Shown here: positions 34,059 through 46,739 of the stretch, in pieces
Position numbering within the stretch: position 1 is the first letter of the stretch
Layout of the letters: each line of letters starts with the position of its first letter
Origin: Canna indica
Lineage: Eukaryota; Streptophyta; Magnoliopsida; Zingiberales; Cannaceae
DNA: 64,000 bases
NCBI GenBank assembly: GCA_034359265.1
Contig: CP136891.1
Location: forward strand, 50,336,001 to 50,400,000
Direction of reading: 5' to 3'
Notes under the pieces: generated by a model
Told to the model about the DNA's origin: nothing
The model's database searches: none
Seen by the model: only the letters and a program-made list of their open reading frames with translations
Position numbers and translations under genes: made by a program

Positions 34059-36606
34059 TGTCATGCCCCAACTCAGGGTCCCGTGACCGGCCAGGGTATG
34101 CGTGCCTATTCCCCGAAGCCTAACCCATGCACATGCCAACAAATAGTGTAGCGGAAAGAAAACAACAAGTTTTATTTTAAAAGAAAAGTGAATCAAAAAC
34201 AAGTTAAGATTAATAACTCAGAAGTAAAGAAAATGCGGAAATACGATTAAGTTCGACAGTTCAAAAGTTCAGTCGAATAAAATCTAAAATAATAACATAA
34301 ATGCCCTTAGGCTACAATGCCAAAATAAGCTAATACAAGTGCATGACACTACCAAAAGCAAAAACTCGACTACGATCCTAACTAGGACTACTATGAGATC
34401 CAATGGCTCCTCTGCCCTCCAGTGACGCCAAGTGCATCCTACCCACCTCACTGGTCAGGCTCTGCAAAACATAAATCACACGACAACGGGTGAGTTCAAA
34501 GAACTCAACGAACGGCTTTATCCGCCCTCACAAATAAACACAGGGATAACATAAATAAATTCTCTCTTAAGGCTACGTCGCAAAAACGTGACTAGCTACC
34601 AGGCCCGAAGGCCATCCATGCCCACGACATCTATTTCTTCAAAGATGTTCATCAGGCCGAAGCCCTACCATGCCTGAAGGCAACATCACCTAAAAATGTG
34701 CATCAGGTCGAAGCCCTACCATGCCCAGAGGCAACATCACCATCACAGAGGTGCATCGGGTCGAAGCCCTACCATGCCCGAAGGCAACATCACCATCAAT
34801 GAGGTGCATCGGGTCGAATCCCTACCATGCCCAAAGGCAACATCACCATCAAGAGGTGCATCGGGTTGAATCCCTTCCATGCCCAAAGGCAACATCACCC
34901 TCAAGAGGTGCATCGGCTCGAATCCCTACCATGCCTAAAGGTAACCGCGCACATATCAGGATAATCGGGAAATGCCCTCCGAACTTATCATGCAGGTTGG
35001 GAATTGACATCCAACCACCCGGGTGTAGCCCGTAACCCGGCTCCTAAATGAGCCGCTCCGCCATTCCCAAGGATATGGTGCAACAAGACCTAAGTCAAGA
35101 TTCTCCTACGGTGTCCTCATTATGAAGAGTCTCAACACTTCAAACCCGACCCCTATCCCTTAGACCTGTAACGTCATGAACCCGTGTGGTTTTATTTCAT
35201 GAATACCTTGTAAGTTGGTTCATAACAGATTATGCTCATCCTTAGACCCAATTTTAATTATATAATTAAAATCTAGATCATCTCAATTAGGTTTTTGTTG
35301 GAGTTTTGTTTTAGGGTTTTGTTCTACCCTGAAGTATTGTGTATACCCCGAATCTACTCTTCAAAGTGTGCCCTATGTTTCCAAACTATATTTTCTGATC
35401 AAAACGATAGGTTACACGACTATAATCAGAGATCTAATCACATAATAACAGAGAAATAAAAAATCAGCCCAGATTCAATGAACAACACATAAATTTCAGA
35501 AAGTTGAAATTTCCAGCACAATATGAAATAAAATTCAAATTTTGCAGAATTAAATTCCTAAATTTCTAACATCATAGATTCATGTCATCAAGCCAATCAT
35601 GCATACAATCTCATAATTTATATTCAATCAAAACTAGCATATATATCAAGAATCCCTAAACCAAGAATCAAGGAAATTAAATTAATTCTTTAGCATCAAG
35701 AACATCTAGAACTCCAAGATGAGGTTTGCACCCAAGATTAACAAGATTTAATTATAAAATCACAGATCTTCCCTTAAACATAAATTCCATGATATGAGAT
35801 CAAAATTTAAGATCTAAGCATGGCATAGAAACCCAGAAAATCTCAAGAACACAAAAGGACATTATCAAAATCAAGAATCCTCAAGGCGGCTTCAAGAAAA
35901 TTCGAAGAAAACCCGAATAGGAGGGATAAAACCACTCACCTTGATTAGGAAAATGATTTAGAGAAGAACTTCCAAGCGACGATATCCAAATCCGGCCTCA
36001 AAGGGGGTGGCTCGACTCAACAAGGGAGAAAGAGGGGTGGCGGCTCCACTCAAGCCGACGGCTCCAAGAAGAGGAAGGAAGGAGGGATGGCGGCTCCTCC
36101 TCAAGCCGGTTGCTCTAAGATGAGGAAAGAGAGAGGGGAAGAAGGGGGATGGATCGGCGGCGAGGCTTGAGGGAGGCGGCTCCAAGGAAGAGGAAGAAAG
36201 GATTGTAATTTCTCCCCTGGCTCCTCCTCTCACAATTGTGTGGCTCCAAAGTTCGGAGCCACAACCTAGGGGAGGGGTTTTTATAATTTCTCCTCAACCC
36301 TAACCCTTCTAACCCAAGCCCAACCCGCATCCACTTAAGCCAAGACCAACCCGCTAACCCGATAACTTAAATCATAAGTATCTAATTAAATGCACCCACA
36401 TAGGCATAATTCATACTTATCCAAACACCACAGTAATTAAAAATAATTCCAATCACTCAAACCTGATTTCATAAATTTATATTTTTTTTACCCGAGCTCG
36501 CAAGCTTGCTCCGGACCATGAGTCAACTCGGCTCGACCCCGAACTAATTCGCTAGTCTAGCAAACACACGCAACAGAATAATAAATTAAATACCTAGGAT
36601 ATTACA
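34059..36606 (-). mobile_element. Solo LTR with GCCCC target duplication, nested in the E3 LTR
   Basis: It begins TGTCATGCCCCAACTC and ends GGATATTACA, flanked by GCCCC at 34054-34058 and 36607-36611. It has the hairpin GAGTTC-AAA-GAACTC (34492-34506), 29 nt from the acceptor-like site at 34462-34463; a donor-like 'aaccactcacctt' near 35930 (minus strand); about 50-bp internal repeats (34640-34945); and a TATA-like site near 36280. Confidence 0.93.
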
Positions 36607-36838
36607 GCCCCTTATTCGACTCCACCCAACCCAGATCGAGCCCCGACTCGGTCCGCGAACCTGATCTCAACCCAACTTGAGTCACTCTAACACATAAGTC
36701 ATACGACATGCTTCACGAATCAACAAATTAAGTTATACCATTCATTAGTGTCGATTCTCGTGACTCAACCCGGCTATTCCCTGATCCCGTGCGTTGCACT
36801 ACATAAAACTTATATGTTAGGAAATCCCGGGTATTACA

Positions 36839-37470
36839 AGTTGACATTTTATTAATTAATTCCGAATTTTTTAAATAAATATTATTATGGTTAATTTCTA
36901 AAACCATTTAATTAACTATGGTTATTTTTCAAATAAAGCAGTTTAAATTTAAATTAATTACTCTTAATTTATTAATTTCCGACTCTATTTTTAATTATGC
37001 ATGTCAAATTTCCTAATTTTCAACTCTAATCTTATCTTATTTTTATATAGTAAAGGTAATAAAGTCCAGAATAAATAAGGAAGGATTTTCCTGCTCTTTG
37101 TTGGACCATTCCCGCTTATTTAATAAAAAAAGAAGTTTTTTCTCGCTCATTTTCGGTTATTCACGCTCGTTTAATAAAAAAAAAGTTTTCATAGACATTT
37201 ATATATAAATATTAAATGGACAAAAGTGCGTAAAATAGAGTTTTTGGTTTTTTATGAATGATTTTTTTAAAATAACTTTATAAAAATATCCATGAAAGAA
37301 GTGGGAAATTGTCATAAAATGAGCGAGAAAAAATATTCCATTTTGCACAAAAGTGCGTAACACGTTACAAATTTTTTTGAAACAAATAAAAAAATCTAAA
37401 AAATATATATGAAATGTATTTATTATAATAAAAATATATTTTAGGTGTATAAAAAAATATGGCCTGAAAA
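36839..37470. repeat. AT-rich tandem repeat, end of copy 1 and start of copy 2
   Basis: Copy 1 resumes with 'agttgacattttattaatta' and ends near 37095, where 'ctctttgttggaccattccc' opens copy 2. Copy 2 is interrupted at 37471 by a hAT element. Confidence 0.82.
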
Positions 37471-37862
37471 TGGGGTTAGCAAAAAAAACTAGTTTTTCGA
37501 TTAACCGAAAAACCGGTCCGAAACCAAACCAGTTTTTCCGATTAATCGAATCAGTTTTTTCGATTTCGGTTTCGGTCCGAGAGGTAAAAAGTCCACCGAT
37601 TTCGGTTAACTAACCGATTCGATATAATTTATTAATTTTTAATAATATATATTAAATAATGATTTATAAATTATAAAAAAATTATAAAAAATTATAAAAA
37701 ATTAGAAAAAATTAGAAAAAATTAGAAAAAAAAATTATAAAAAAATATAAAAATAACAAAAAATAACAAATATTTTAAAAATATTTAAAATATATATATA
37801 TAAAATATATTAGTTTTTGTATAACATTATCTTGATTTAAGTGGTTTCATTTTTATTTTTTT

Positions 37863-40800
37863 TGTGATACCGGTGAAAAAAATAAATAAATAATTTATTT
37901 TGGCTTCAGTAGGAAAGCTGGAATGTATGTCGGAGCGGGCCGAGAAATCATCGGAGGGCACGATTTGTGATATGACCCTTATGTATGAGAACAAAATTAT
38001 TTCATTTGAGTCGAGATGAAAGGTCGGGTCGACTCAAGTCCGTAGGTTCAAACGGAACTCGATACGGACAAGTATGGGACGAATTATGTCCACTTAAGTC
38101 ATAAGGACAAAATTGTAAAATTGGAAAAATAAAATAAAATAAGATTAACTCACCTGGGCGTACAGCTCCTCCTTGAGGTCGCACACATCCCCACGCGATG
38201 GCAAGATGAGGCATGCAAGAGTTGGCCCAGCGGGTTTTCGCCGTCGTTGGAAGCCGATCACCACGAAGATCGGAGGTTTCCCTCCTTGACTCCTTCACGT
38301 TCTCCTTGCCGGTGAGTGGTTCTTTTTGCAAAATTTGGGGCTATTTTCTTCTTCTTGGTGCTGTCCATCACCATGGATGAAATCTGGATTTCTTTCTCGA
38401 AGTTTTTGTTCCTTTCTTCGGTTGGATTTGAGTCGTGTTCCTTGTATCGAATTCTTCTTGGATTTTGAGTAAACATGTAAAAATCTAAGCATAGTGATTT
38501 TGGATTTTTGCAGCTGTCTACTGCTATGAGGAGGTTTTGAGAATTTTGTTTTATTAAATGGGTTTCTTCTTGAATGGTATGAATAGTATCCTTGAAGGTA
38601 AAATTCCTATCATTGGATTAATCGATTGTATGGTTGAATATTGAAACCCTAAATCTAATATGTGGCCACTTGTTTAATTCTCCTTGTGGCCGCACGATAG
38701 AGAGAATGTTGATTGGATTGTGTAGTCAACAAAATGTTATTTGATTAGGGTTAAAACAGTAAGTTTCGAATTGGTGGTATAGTTGAAAGTGAAATTGAAA
38801 ACCTAGTTTGAAAGGAGTGGATGCATGTTCCATTTTGTTTTGTTATTTTTTTTTCCTGTAGCCACATGATGTAATAGGGTATGTTGACTACTTTCTATGG
38901 TCAATTGATTATTGGTTATTGATTCATAACAGTAAGTGTTGAATTGTGGTTGTAGGAGAAAGAGGGGAAAATTTGAAAACTTGGTTGTAGACTTCATACT
39001 TGAACCCTACAAATTAAGGGCCAATGGCCTAAGGGAAAGGCTACACATAAGTTTTCGATTATTTTATGTCGTTCACTATTCTCACGTAGAGTGGGCGTGA
39101 CATGGAAGAGAAACAATTCCTTGTCGATAAGAATCGATGTAGGGTCGATTAGGGCAACCCTATGGATTAGGGGCCGGCGGCTTGGAAAAGATGTCGATTT
39201 CTGGAAATTCTCATTTATGCACTGTTAAGTCACTCTTTTACTTATAAATTTACACAAAGTGAATGACAAATTGGTTCCTTAAGAATCGGAGCCGATGCAA
39301 GGAAGTTTGGGGTAGTACCTAAGGCCGTAGGGTAACGACGGTTGGTAATAGAGAAATGACGTCGGTAGATCACTATTTTTACATACATTCATGCGCGATG
39401 GCTAGCATAACTTTGTGATGATATGAGACTCCTTATTAGGGGTACTTGGCTAGAGACCCTACCCTAAGGGTTAGGGGCCGAATGGTTTTAAAGATGAAGT
39501 TTCTATTTTGGTTTAAGATGAACCTAGATATTGATGTAAGGAAAAGGGTAGAACTTGGGAACTATGACATGTCTCGAATATATGGATGTAGAGGACTGTA
39601 AGGAGATGATGGATGGCACTGATTATTGCTATTTGTCATGTGTTTTACCTTATTTTCATAGCTGTAGTACTTGGTTATGTTGTTCATGCTTATGCTAACA
39701 TTTTGCTATGAAATGCTAGAGGTAATGTGCTGAGAGTGGTGATTTCTTTCTTATTGCTATAGATTGAAATTATACAAGACAAAATAGATTAAATATTTTA
39801 GAAAATCAATATTAAAGGTGTGAGTATGAAACACCTCAAGTGTGAGTATTGCAGCATGGTAAGAATCGTGTAGGGCTGAAATTTCGACAAGAATGTGCGG
39901 CCCTAGGTGGCTGAAATTTCCAAGCTAAATGGACTACTTTTTGATTGAAATGGGACTGATTTAGACACACATTTAAATGAGTCATGACGTATAGCTTATG
40001 GGTGGTGATGCGTTGTATAGTGTCATAAAAGTCCAAGTTTGGAGACACATATACTAGCGTTGAAATCCCAACTCATTAGGTAATAATGGGCTGCGGGAGT
40101 TTTCCTCTTGGACGGTTGAATCATAAATGGTCAAGAACACATATAGTTGGGTTTGGTTCTTTTGATCGGAGTGGTGGGAGGCATGTCCAAAAGGTTAAGG
40201 CCGGAGATAGGCCGAACTCGATGTGGCCACGCGCACACAATTTGTGTTGGCAAAAATGTTTAAACCACTCGAGCAAATTTTTATTGTCATGTGTTCTTGT
40301 GTATTTTTCTTCTTGAGGCGATACTTGTATTTGGCGTGTGGCCAGGCTGAGAATCGTACCAACTTGGCAAGTTGGCCCGACTCGTCGAGGTTGGGTTTGG
40401 GTCGAGAGTTACCGTTAGTGAGCCATGCTAATGATGGACCTGAGTGGTTTGGTTGGAGGGCTTTTACCAACCAGAGTTAGCACAATAGCTAGTAGGCCAT
40501 CCTAGTTCAGTGGACCGGGTGAAAAGCTCGCTAGATAAAGACTTTAGCAACCAACTCATATGATTGCATTGTTTGGGCCCTCATGGGCCGAGTTGATATA
40601 GTGTTTGCTACGTGTTGGTCCATTGTGGGCCGAGTGCATGTATTGGTCCATTGTGGACCGAGGGGATGTTGTGCCTCTGAGCACGAGTTTGAGGATGAAT
40701 ATCCTTGCATTATATGCTATTGCTATTATGCTTATGTTCGGGATTTATGTAGGGGGCTCGAGTAGAGCCACTCAATGAGTTCCCTAGGAACTTACCATTT

Positions 40801-41424
40801 TCTTCATGTTGTTTAATGTGATTTGTTATATGTATTGTGGTGATTTGTCTGATGTAGGACAATGTGAATAGTTGTGCGAGAGCGCACAAGAGGATTACTT
40901 AGGTGTTACAATGTTATATAGCCGATGTAGGCCGATATGGTTAGTTGTGCGAGAAAGCACGAGATGGGTAATTATTAAGCATATGTATTGTCATGGGAGT
41001 TTAATATTATGAGCACATATAATAATACTGAATGTTGATGATATTTGTCTGTGTTGGTTTGGTGAGGGCTTAGTTCAAGCACTCACTGAGTTCGTTGGAA
41101 CTCACCCCTTTCTTTATTGTTGTTTTGCAGATCTTGACTATTAGTGGTACGGTGGTACCCATATTGCGCGGCTAGGGTTGCAGACTCAGGTAGTGGATCT
41201 CGTGACGTGTTGAGTCGTAGTCAAGTGTACAGTCCTTAATTGCATACTGTTGTAACTTCACTGTAGTCGTTTGGTCATGTAAACATACCTAACAGTTTGG
41301 CATTTTAAATGTGAGTATGCATTGTTGTTCGTTTATTTTCACATTGGTACGCATGTGTTGGTAGGCTTCGGAGTACGTACGTGTACTCTGGCCGATCACG
41401 TGATCCTGGATTTGGGGCGTGACA
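37863..41424 (+). mobile_element. Solo LTR in the hAT element
   Basis: It starts TGTGATACCGGTG and ends GGGGCGTGACA, with TTTTT on both sides (37858-37862, 41425-41429; weak because the site is T-rich). The donor-like CCG|GTGAGTGG has GT at 38312-38313, and TGTTTTGCAG ends at 41130. Two hairpins occur: GAGTTC-CCTAG-GAACTT (40777-40795) and GAGTTC-GTTG-GAACTC (41088-41103), the second 27 nt before the AG. At 3.56 kb it is among the longest LTRs here. Confidence 0.85.
41088..41103 (+). promoter_or_regulatory. LTR hairpin GAGTTC-GTTG-GAACTC
   Basis: A perfect 6-bp stem ends 27 nt before the acceptor-like AG at 41129-41130. Confidence 0.6.
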
Positions 41425-41685
41425 TTTTTCTTTTTTCTCAATTAGAATTCGATATTTGTTTGGATTTTTCTCCATGATTTGCATAATATTATTATGTTTG
41501 TAGGTTAAAAAATTTTATTGGTTAACTAGAAATTATCGGTTAACTGAACCAAAAAAAACCGAAACCGAAATAGCTGTTAACCGAAGGTAATGGACCGGTT
41601 TACGATTAATGGTTTTGAAAAACCGAAGTTAATGGATCGGTTTTTTTTGCTAATGGACCGGTTAACCGGACCATGCTCACCCCTA

Positions 41686-42879
41686 CTTGAAAATATCAGA
41701 AATATTATTTTTGAAAATTTTGAATCATAAACTAAAACTATTTTTAAAATTTTGCTTTAATAAAATTATATTTTTAATTTAATAGGAAAAAGATAAATTT
41801 TATGTCATTTTAATATAAATTCATGTCGGTATAGAAAGAAAAATAATTTTAATAAGCATGATAGAAATTTAATTTACATTTACAAATAAATATAAATTTA
41901 GAATATATAGTTGACATTTTATTAATTAATTTCGAATTTTTTAAAATTAAAATTATTATGCTTAATTTCCAAATCCATTTAATTAACTATGGTTGTTTTC
42001 CTTATAAAGCAGATTAAATTCTAATTAATTACTCTTAATTTCTTAATTTCTGACTCTATTTTTAATTATGCATGTCAAATTTTCTAATTTTTAACTCTAA
42101 TCTAATCTTATCTTTATATAATAAGAAGTAAGAGTAAATAAGGCAGTATTTTCTTGCTCTTTGTTGGACCATTCCCGCTCATCTTTATATAATAAAAGTA
42201 ACAAAGTTTGAAATAAAAAGATAGTAATCTCTCACACTTTTTTTCTCTTTCCAGCTCATTTTGGGCTATTCCGACTCATTTAATAAAAAAAAGTTTTTAT
42301 GGACATTTCTGTAAAATCATGAAATGGACATTTATTTAACGATCATTTACAATAATTCTTTTTGGGATTTTTTATGAATGAATCTTTTTAAAATAATTTT
42401 ACAAAAATATCCATGAAATAAGTGGGAAATAGCCCTAAAGTGAGCAAGAAAAAATATTTCATTTTGAACAAAGTGAGTAACACATCACAAGCTTTTTTGA
42501 AAAATAACTATAAAAAAGTAAAAAATTCTGAAAAAAATATAAGAATTATATTTATTATAATAAAAATATATTTTAGAGGTATAAAAAAATGTGGCCTGAA
42601 AATGTCAGAAATATTATTTTTGAAAATTTCGGATCGTAAATTAAAATTCATTTTTAAAATTTCGGTTTAATAAAACTATAATTTTAATTTCATAGGAAAA
42701 AGATAAATTTTTATGTCATTTTAACATAAATTTATGTCGATATAGAAATGAATGTGATTGGAGCATATCGAATATGATTTTAATAAGCATGGCTGAAACT
42801 TAATTTACATTTACATATAAATATAAATATCGACTATATAGTTGATATTTTTTTATGTTATCTTATCTTATCTTATATA
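41686..42879. repeat. AT-rich tandem repeat, end of copy 2 and copy 3
   Basis: Copy 2 resumes after the hAT element and ends near 42163; 'tttgttggaccattcccgct' starts copy 3, which carries a small insertion or variant near 42180-42240. Copy 3 runs to 'agttgatatt' near 42850 and then changes to 'tcttatcttatcttat', where a solo LTR is inserted. Confidence 0.8.
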
Positions 42880-45546
42880 TGTTATACCTGTGATTTTTCT
42901 AAATTTTATTAAATTATTTCAACGGAAAAAATTTGGATGCGCATCGGATCGGACCGGGAGAAAATGCCGGATGTTGCGAATTAAGGTGAGGCCATTGTGC
43001 TTGTCGTAGTATTTTATTTTATGTATTGGGTATTAGTCGAGTCGAGTCGAATCCGATGGCTCGATCGGAATCCAATTTGCACAAGTTTTGGTCGAGTTAA
43101 GTGCAAAACCAAGGTTGGGTTAAGTTAGGGGTAGAAGCGTAAAATACGAAAAAAAAAAGTAAAAGAGGAGTTATTGGATCGTGCGGCTGCTAGGGCCGCA
43201 CGCATCCAAGAACTCGACTGGGCGACAGGGAGGCGACGAGTGAAGAGGCGGTGGTGGTTGCCATTGGATCTGTTGCCGACACCGGTGATCATCGGGGCAA
43301 GGATCGTAAAGAGAGTCTTCTACCTTGTTTTCCCTTGCCGGTGAGTGGTTAAATCATTGCCCAAACCCATGCTTTCTTCCTCACCTTTCCGCTCCTTGTC
43401 ATGAAGAAGTTTGGAGATTTCCTTGAGGATGTTAAGTCTTTTCCTTCAATTGGGTTTGATGGTGAATTTCTATGCCGATTCTTACTGAAATTTTGGATTT
43501 ATTGTGTCCAAATGTTGTGTATTGTGAAACCTGGATTTGTGTAGCCACTCACTTCCATGAAGGTGTTTTGAAGCCTTCTTGATAAATAAATTTATTATTG
43601 GGTCTATGATTATTGTTCTTGACAAATAGATTGAAAGCTTGGTTAGATAGGCAAGTATGTAGCAATTGGATATTGTGGAATTTATGGAATGGAAGCAGGT
43701 TACATTCTTCTTGTAGCCGCATGATATAGGAAGGAGTTGAAGGAAATGAGAAATCATTAATCTAGGTTTGATTAAGGTTGAACAGTAGGTACATTGGTGA
43801 ATTAGGTGTTGTAAATGTTTCTTTTTGATGCCGCCGGCTGTTAAGAGGAATAGCTTGAAATTTTGTTTGGTTAAACATATATATATATTTCCTTGTCAAT
43901 TGAATGATAATTAGTCTTGATAAATAGGTTTTATGCTTGGGTTAACATGATGTGAAGTTGGCTGTGGAATTGAGAAATAGTGGGGTGTGGTGTGGCCGCA
44001 TGTGACAATATCCTCTTGTGGCTGCCAACTATACACACAGGATCGAGAAATTCGAACCTTAGAAGTTAAATTAGAATGATGGTAGTAGTACTTTAGACTA
44101 GTAAATATATGGGTGAACCATGGTTTTGATTTTAGTGGTAAGATGTGTAGGTGGCAGCCTTAAAATCAACTAGTGTAGTGCTTTATTAAATGTAAATTTT
44201 ATAGTGGTGTATATAAATATTTTCATATGCTGTTATGCAATTACATGTTATGCTAGTATGAATTGGGGTGTTTGCATATATGTTTAATTACGGGTATCTA
44301 GAATACATGTTTAGCTATGTTCTATTACTAAGCCTGTATTTGATAACATTTAATTTGAATGCACTTGTGGGAGGGCTTTCCCAACCAAACTGGAGTATTG
44401 TTTGGATAAGTAGGCATGTCCTAGTGACCAACTCGTATTGTTTGGATATATGCATGTATGGTGTATGGTTTCTTTCATGCATGTATTATTTATTTATGGA
44501 TACTTGGGTGTGCTTGTGATTGCTCTCTCTCCCCTTATGGATTTCTGGACCGGGAAGCTCGTCAGCCCGCCACACTCACGATCGACCCGGAGTGGCATGA
44601 GTGGGAAGCTCGTTGAGCCAGAGCCAGGCTTAGTGACCGACTCGTATAGGACCGATAGGTCCCAGGATTATAGGACCGACGGGTCCTAGGATTATAGGAT
44701 CGACGGGTCCCTGGATATAGGATCGACGGGTCCTTGGATCGGGGAGCTCATCAACTCGCAACACTGTCGACCTACCCGAGTGGTTTGGCTGGATTTGGTG
44801 ATTATGCATGCTTGTTTTGTTATATCATATATGGATAGGTGATTGTGCATGCTTGTGTTGTTATATCATATATAGATTGGTGATTATACATGCTTGTGTT
44901 GTTATACCAGACATGGATATATATTCATTTACTTCTGGTTTTGAGAAATTATTCCTATAATTTAATATTGGTTGGTTATATTATGAATATTACTTATGGT
45001 ATTTTTATCACGCTTCACATGTAATTACATATTTGTTTTATCATTTTATTTTGTTTTTGTTTCGTAGCACAAGGTGGACTTATCATTTTATTTTGTTTTT
45101 GTTGTATCATACTCACTAAGTCCAATGTGGACTTATCGTTTTATTTTGTTTTTGTTTTGTAGCACAAGGTTAGAACCAGTAGCTATACTGGAGTTCTGGG
45201 TAGCGCAACTGGGAGCAGCAGGTTCAGGGCAGATCTCGTGACAAGTCGGAGTTAGAGCTAGGGTTGTGGTCGGGTTTAGAGAGAGTCCAGTAGTGAGATT
45301 CATTGTTTCTCTTTTTCATTCATTGTTTTAAAATATTCTTTAAAGTTTGTTTCAGTTGGGTATTCATATTTCCGCACTTTCTTTGATAGTGGATTGGATC
45401 ATTTTGTTTATATCATTTTATTGGTCGTTGGCGTTTTAATAAAATAAAAGTTTAGTTTATCTCTATGGTTTGTGGTTTTGAGTTAGGGTTCAGGGTATAG
45501 TTGTATACACTGGTCGGTCACACCGTTCCAAAATTAGGGTGTGACA
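42880..45546 (+). mobile_element. Solo LTR with ATATA target duplication
   Basis: It starts TGTTATACCTGTG and ends AGGGTGTGACA, flanked by ATATA at 42875-42879 and 45547-45551. The donor-like GCCG|GTGAGTGG has GT at 43341-43342 and a TTTTGTAG acceptor-like site ends at 45162. The acceptor region is partly duplicated (about 45040-45090 and 45125-45165). A roughly 28-bp repeat with 'aggaccgacgggtcc' lies at 44643-44735. Confidence 0.92.
45118..45134 (+). promoter_or_regulatory. LTR hairpin AAGTCC-AATGT-GGACTT
   Basis: It has the alternative stem sequence, as at 22548, 28 nt before the acceptor-like AG at 45161-45162. Confidence 0.6.
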
Positions 45547-46050
45547 ATATATTGTATAAAACAAATCTTCATGTGGCCACGTGTTAACATGTGAAAATAT
45601 ATGTTACTAGAATTTGATTGGTTAAATTAGTTTAAGAAATTTGACTCTTGTTTGATAACTCTACCTTAGGGACTGAGGAGCCTAAATTTGAGTTAAAGTG
45701 AAAAAGAAACATATAATAAGAATAAAAAAAATAAATATATTATTTTATATAATTAAAAATGGACATGTTTAGTTGAAAAGACTAAAATAAAAAATAATTC
45801 AACTACTAATATTAGAATTATCGCATTCAAATATAATAATTAATTTTGATAAGTTTAATTTATGTATTTTTTTACATTTTACATATTTATTGATTTATTT
45901 TTGGTTAAATATTGGTTTTAAATTTAAAGTAAAAAATGCAAATTATTTAATCTTTTAATTATATAAATTAAATTAAGTTAATATTTATTATTATGGTCTA
46001 CGTTTATAATTGTTCACGTATAGGATATTTGTTATTATTTCTTAATTATT

Positions 46051-46162
46051 TAGGCAAGATTTTTTTTAAAGTATAGTTTAATTTAAAATAATTTAAATAT
46101 ATTTTTTAGGCAAGATTTTTTTAAAAGTATAGTTTAATTTAAAATAATTTAAATATATTTTT
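46051..46162. repeat. 56-bp tandem duplication
   Basis: Two near-identical copies of a unit starting 'taggcaagattttttt' and containing 'gtatagtttaatttaaaata' lie end to end, at 46051-46106 and 46107-46162. Confidence 0.85.
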
Positions 46163-46713
46163 TGTCATGATTTTTAAAATTATTTAAATTTAAGTTATAT
46201 GTATATTTAAATACGCAATGTGGGTCTTCGACTACGTTTTAATTTTATAATTTAAATCTTTTTAATAGTAGGAACACAAAAATATCAATCAAATATTGTA
46301 ATATATTACGATTAATAAATAAATGAATAGTTCACTAATATATTATTTTATACAATAAAAATGAACATGTTTAGTTGAAAAGACTGAAATAAAAATAATT
46401 TGGGTACCGACATTAGTATTACCTCGTTCAAATGTAGTAATCAATTATAATAAATTTAATTTTATATAGTATATAATTTTTTAACTGCAAAACATTTATA
46501 ATTCTAAATAATTCTAATTTTATATGGTATAAAAAAATTTTAACTACAAGACATTTTTAACTAAATGGCAATTATTTTTAGTATTTTCTCTTTTGTCTAT
46601 TTTATATGATATATAAATATATTAGGTATCATGTACTCTATATATCCAACTTATGTTTATTCAATTTTTTTATTAATTTTTCATATCATGTATTTTATAT
46701 TCACTTGAGAAAC

Positions 46714-46728
46714 CCGTGCATCGCACGG
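46714..46728. other. GC hairpin CCGTGC-ATC-GCACGG
   Basis: It is a perfect 6-bp stem in otherwise AT-rich DNA. 'CCCGTGCATCGCACGG' resembles the 3'-terminal hairpin seen in many plant Helitrons. Confidence 0.5.
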
Positions 46729-46739
46729 ATAATTAAACT

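Larger units (their letters stand above)
28115..36838 (-). mobile_element. E3: deleted Tekay-type element in the AT-rich repeat
   Basis: It is a minus-strand element with a truncated 3' LTR (28115 to about 29450), RT, protease and Gag remnants (29475-32077), a primer site (32237-32248) and a complete 5' LTR (32253-36838) that carries a solo LTR. Flanks are AGATG (28110-28114) and AGTTG (36839-36843), a target duplication with one mismatch. RNase H, integrase, chromodomain and polypurine tract were lost with the inner part of the 3' LTR in one deletion near 29450-29475. Confidence 0.88.
32253..36838 (-). repeat. E3 5' LTR, split by a solo LTR
   Basis: It starts TGTCACGCCCCAACTC (plus strand) and ends CCCGGGTATTACA at 36838. 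Without the nested solo LTR (34059-36606) it is about 2.0 kb. It contains a hairpin GAGTTC-ACGAG-GAACTC at 32637-32653 and a donor-like site near 33843 on the minus strand. Confidence 0.85.
37471..41685. mobile_element. Non-autonomous hAT-type element, itself split by a solo LTR
   Basis: The ends TGGGGTTAGCA and (right, inverted) TAGGGGTGAGCA form imperfect terminal inverted repeats. The 8-bp flanks CCTGAAAA (37463-37470) and CTTGAAAA (41686-41693) fit hAT target duplications with one mismatch. Element sequence is 37471-37862 plus 41430-41685, about 650 bp, rich in CCGGTT/AACCGG and TTTCGGTT words. No transposase is visible, so it would move in trans. Confidence 0.78.
45547..46735. repeat. 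AT-rich segment with Helitron-like termini
   Basis: The left side resembles 'tatattgtataaaacaaatc' followed by 'ttcatgtggccacgtg'; similar starts occur at 46740 and 47145. The right side ends in a GC hairpin (46714-46728) and then 'ataattaaacta'. A short 5' motif, a 3' hairpin near the end and no inverted repeats fit a Helitron, but the terminal CTRR is not clear and no helicase gene is present. Otherwise only AT-rich DNA is seen. Confidence 0.35.

Noticed and set aside
40223..40480. 85-91-residue frames on both strands within a solo LTR
   Set aside because: No domain, no conservation in related LTRs; chance openings.
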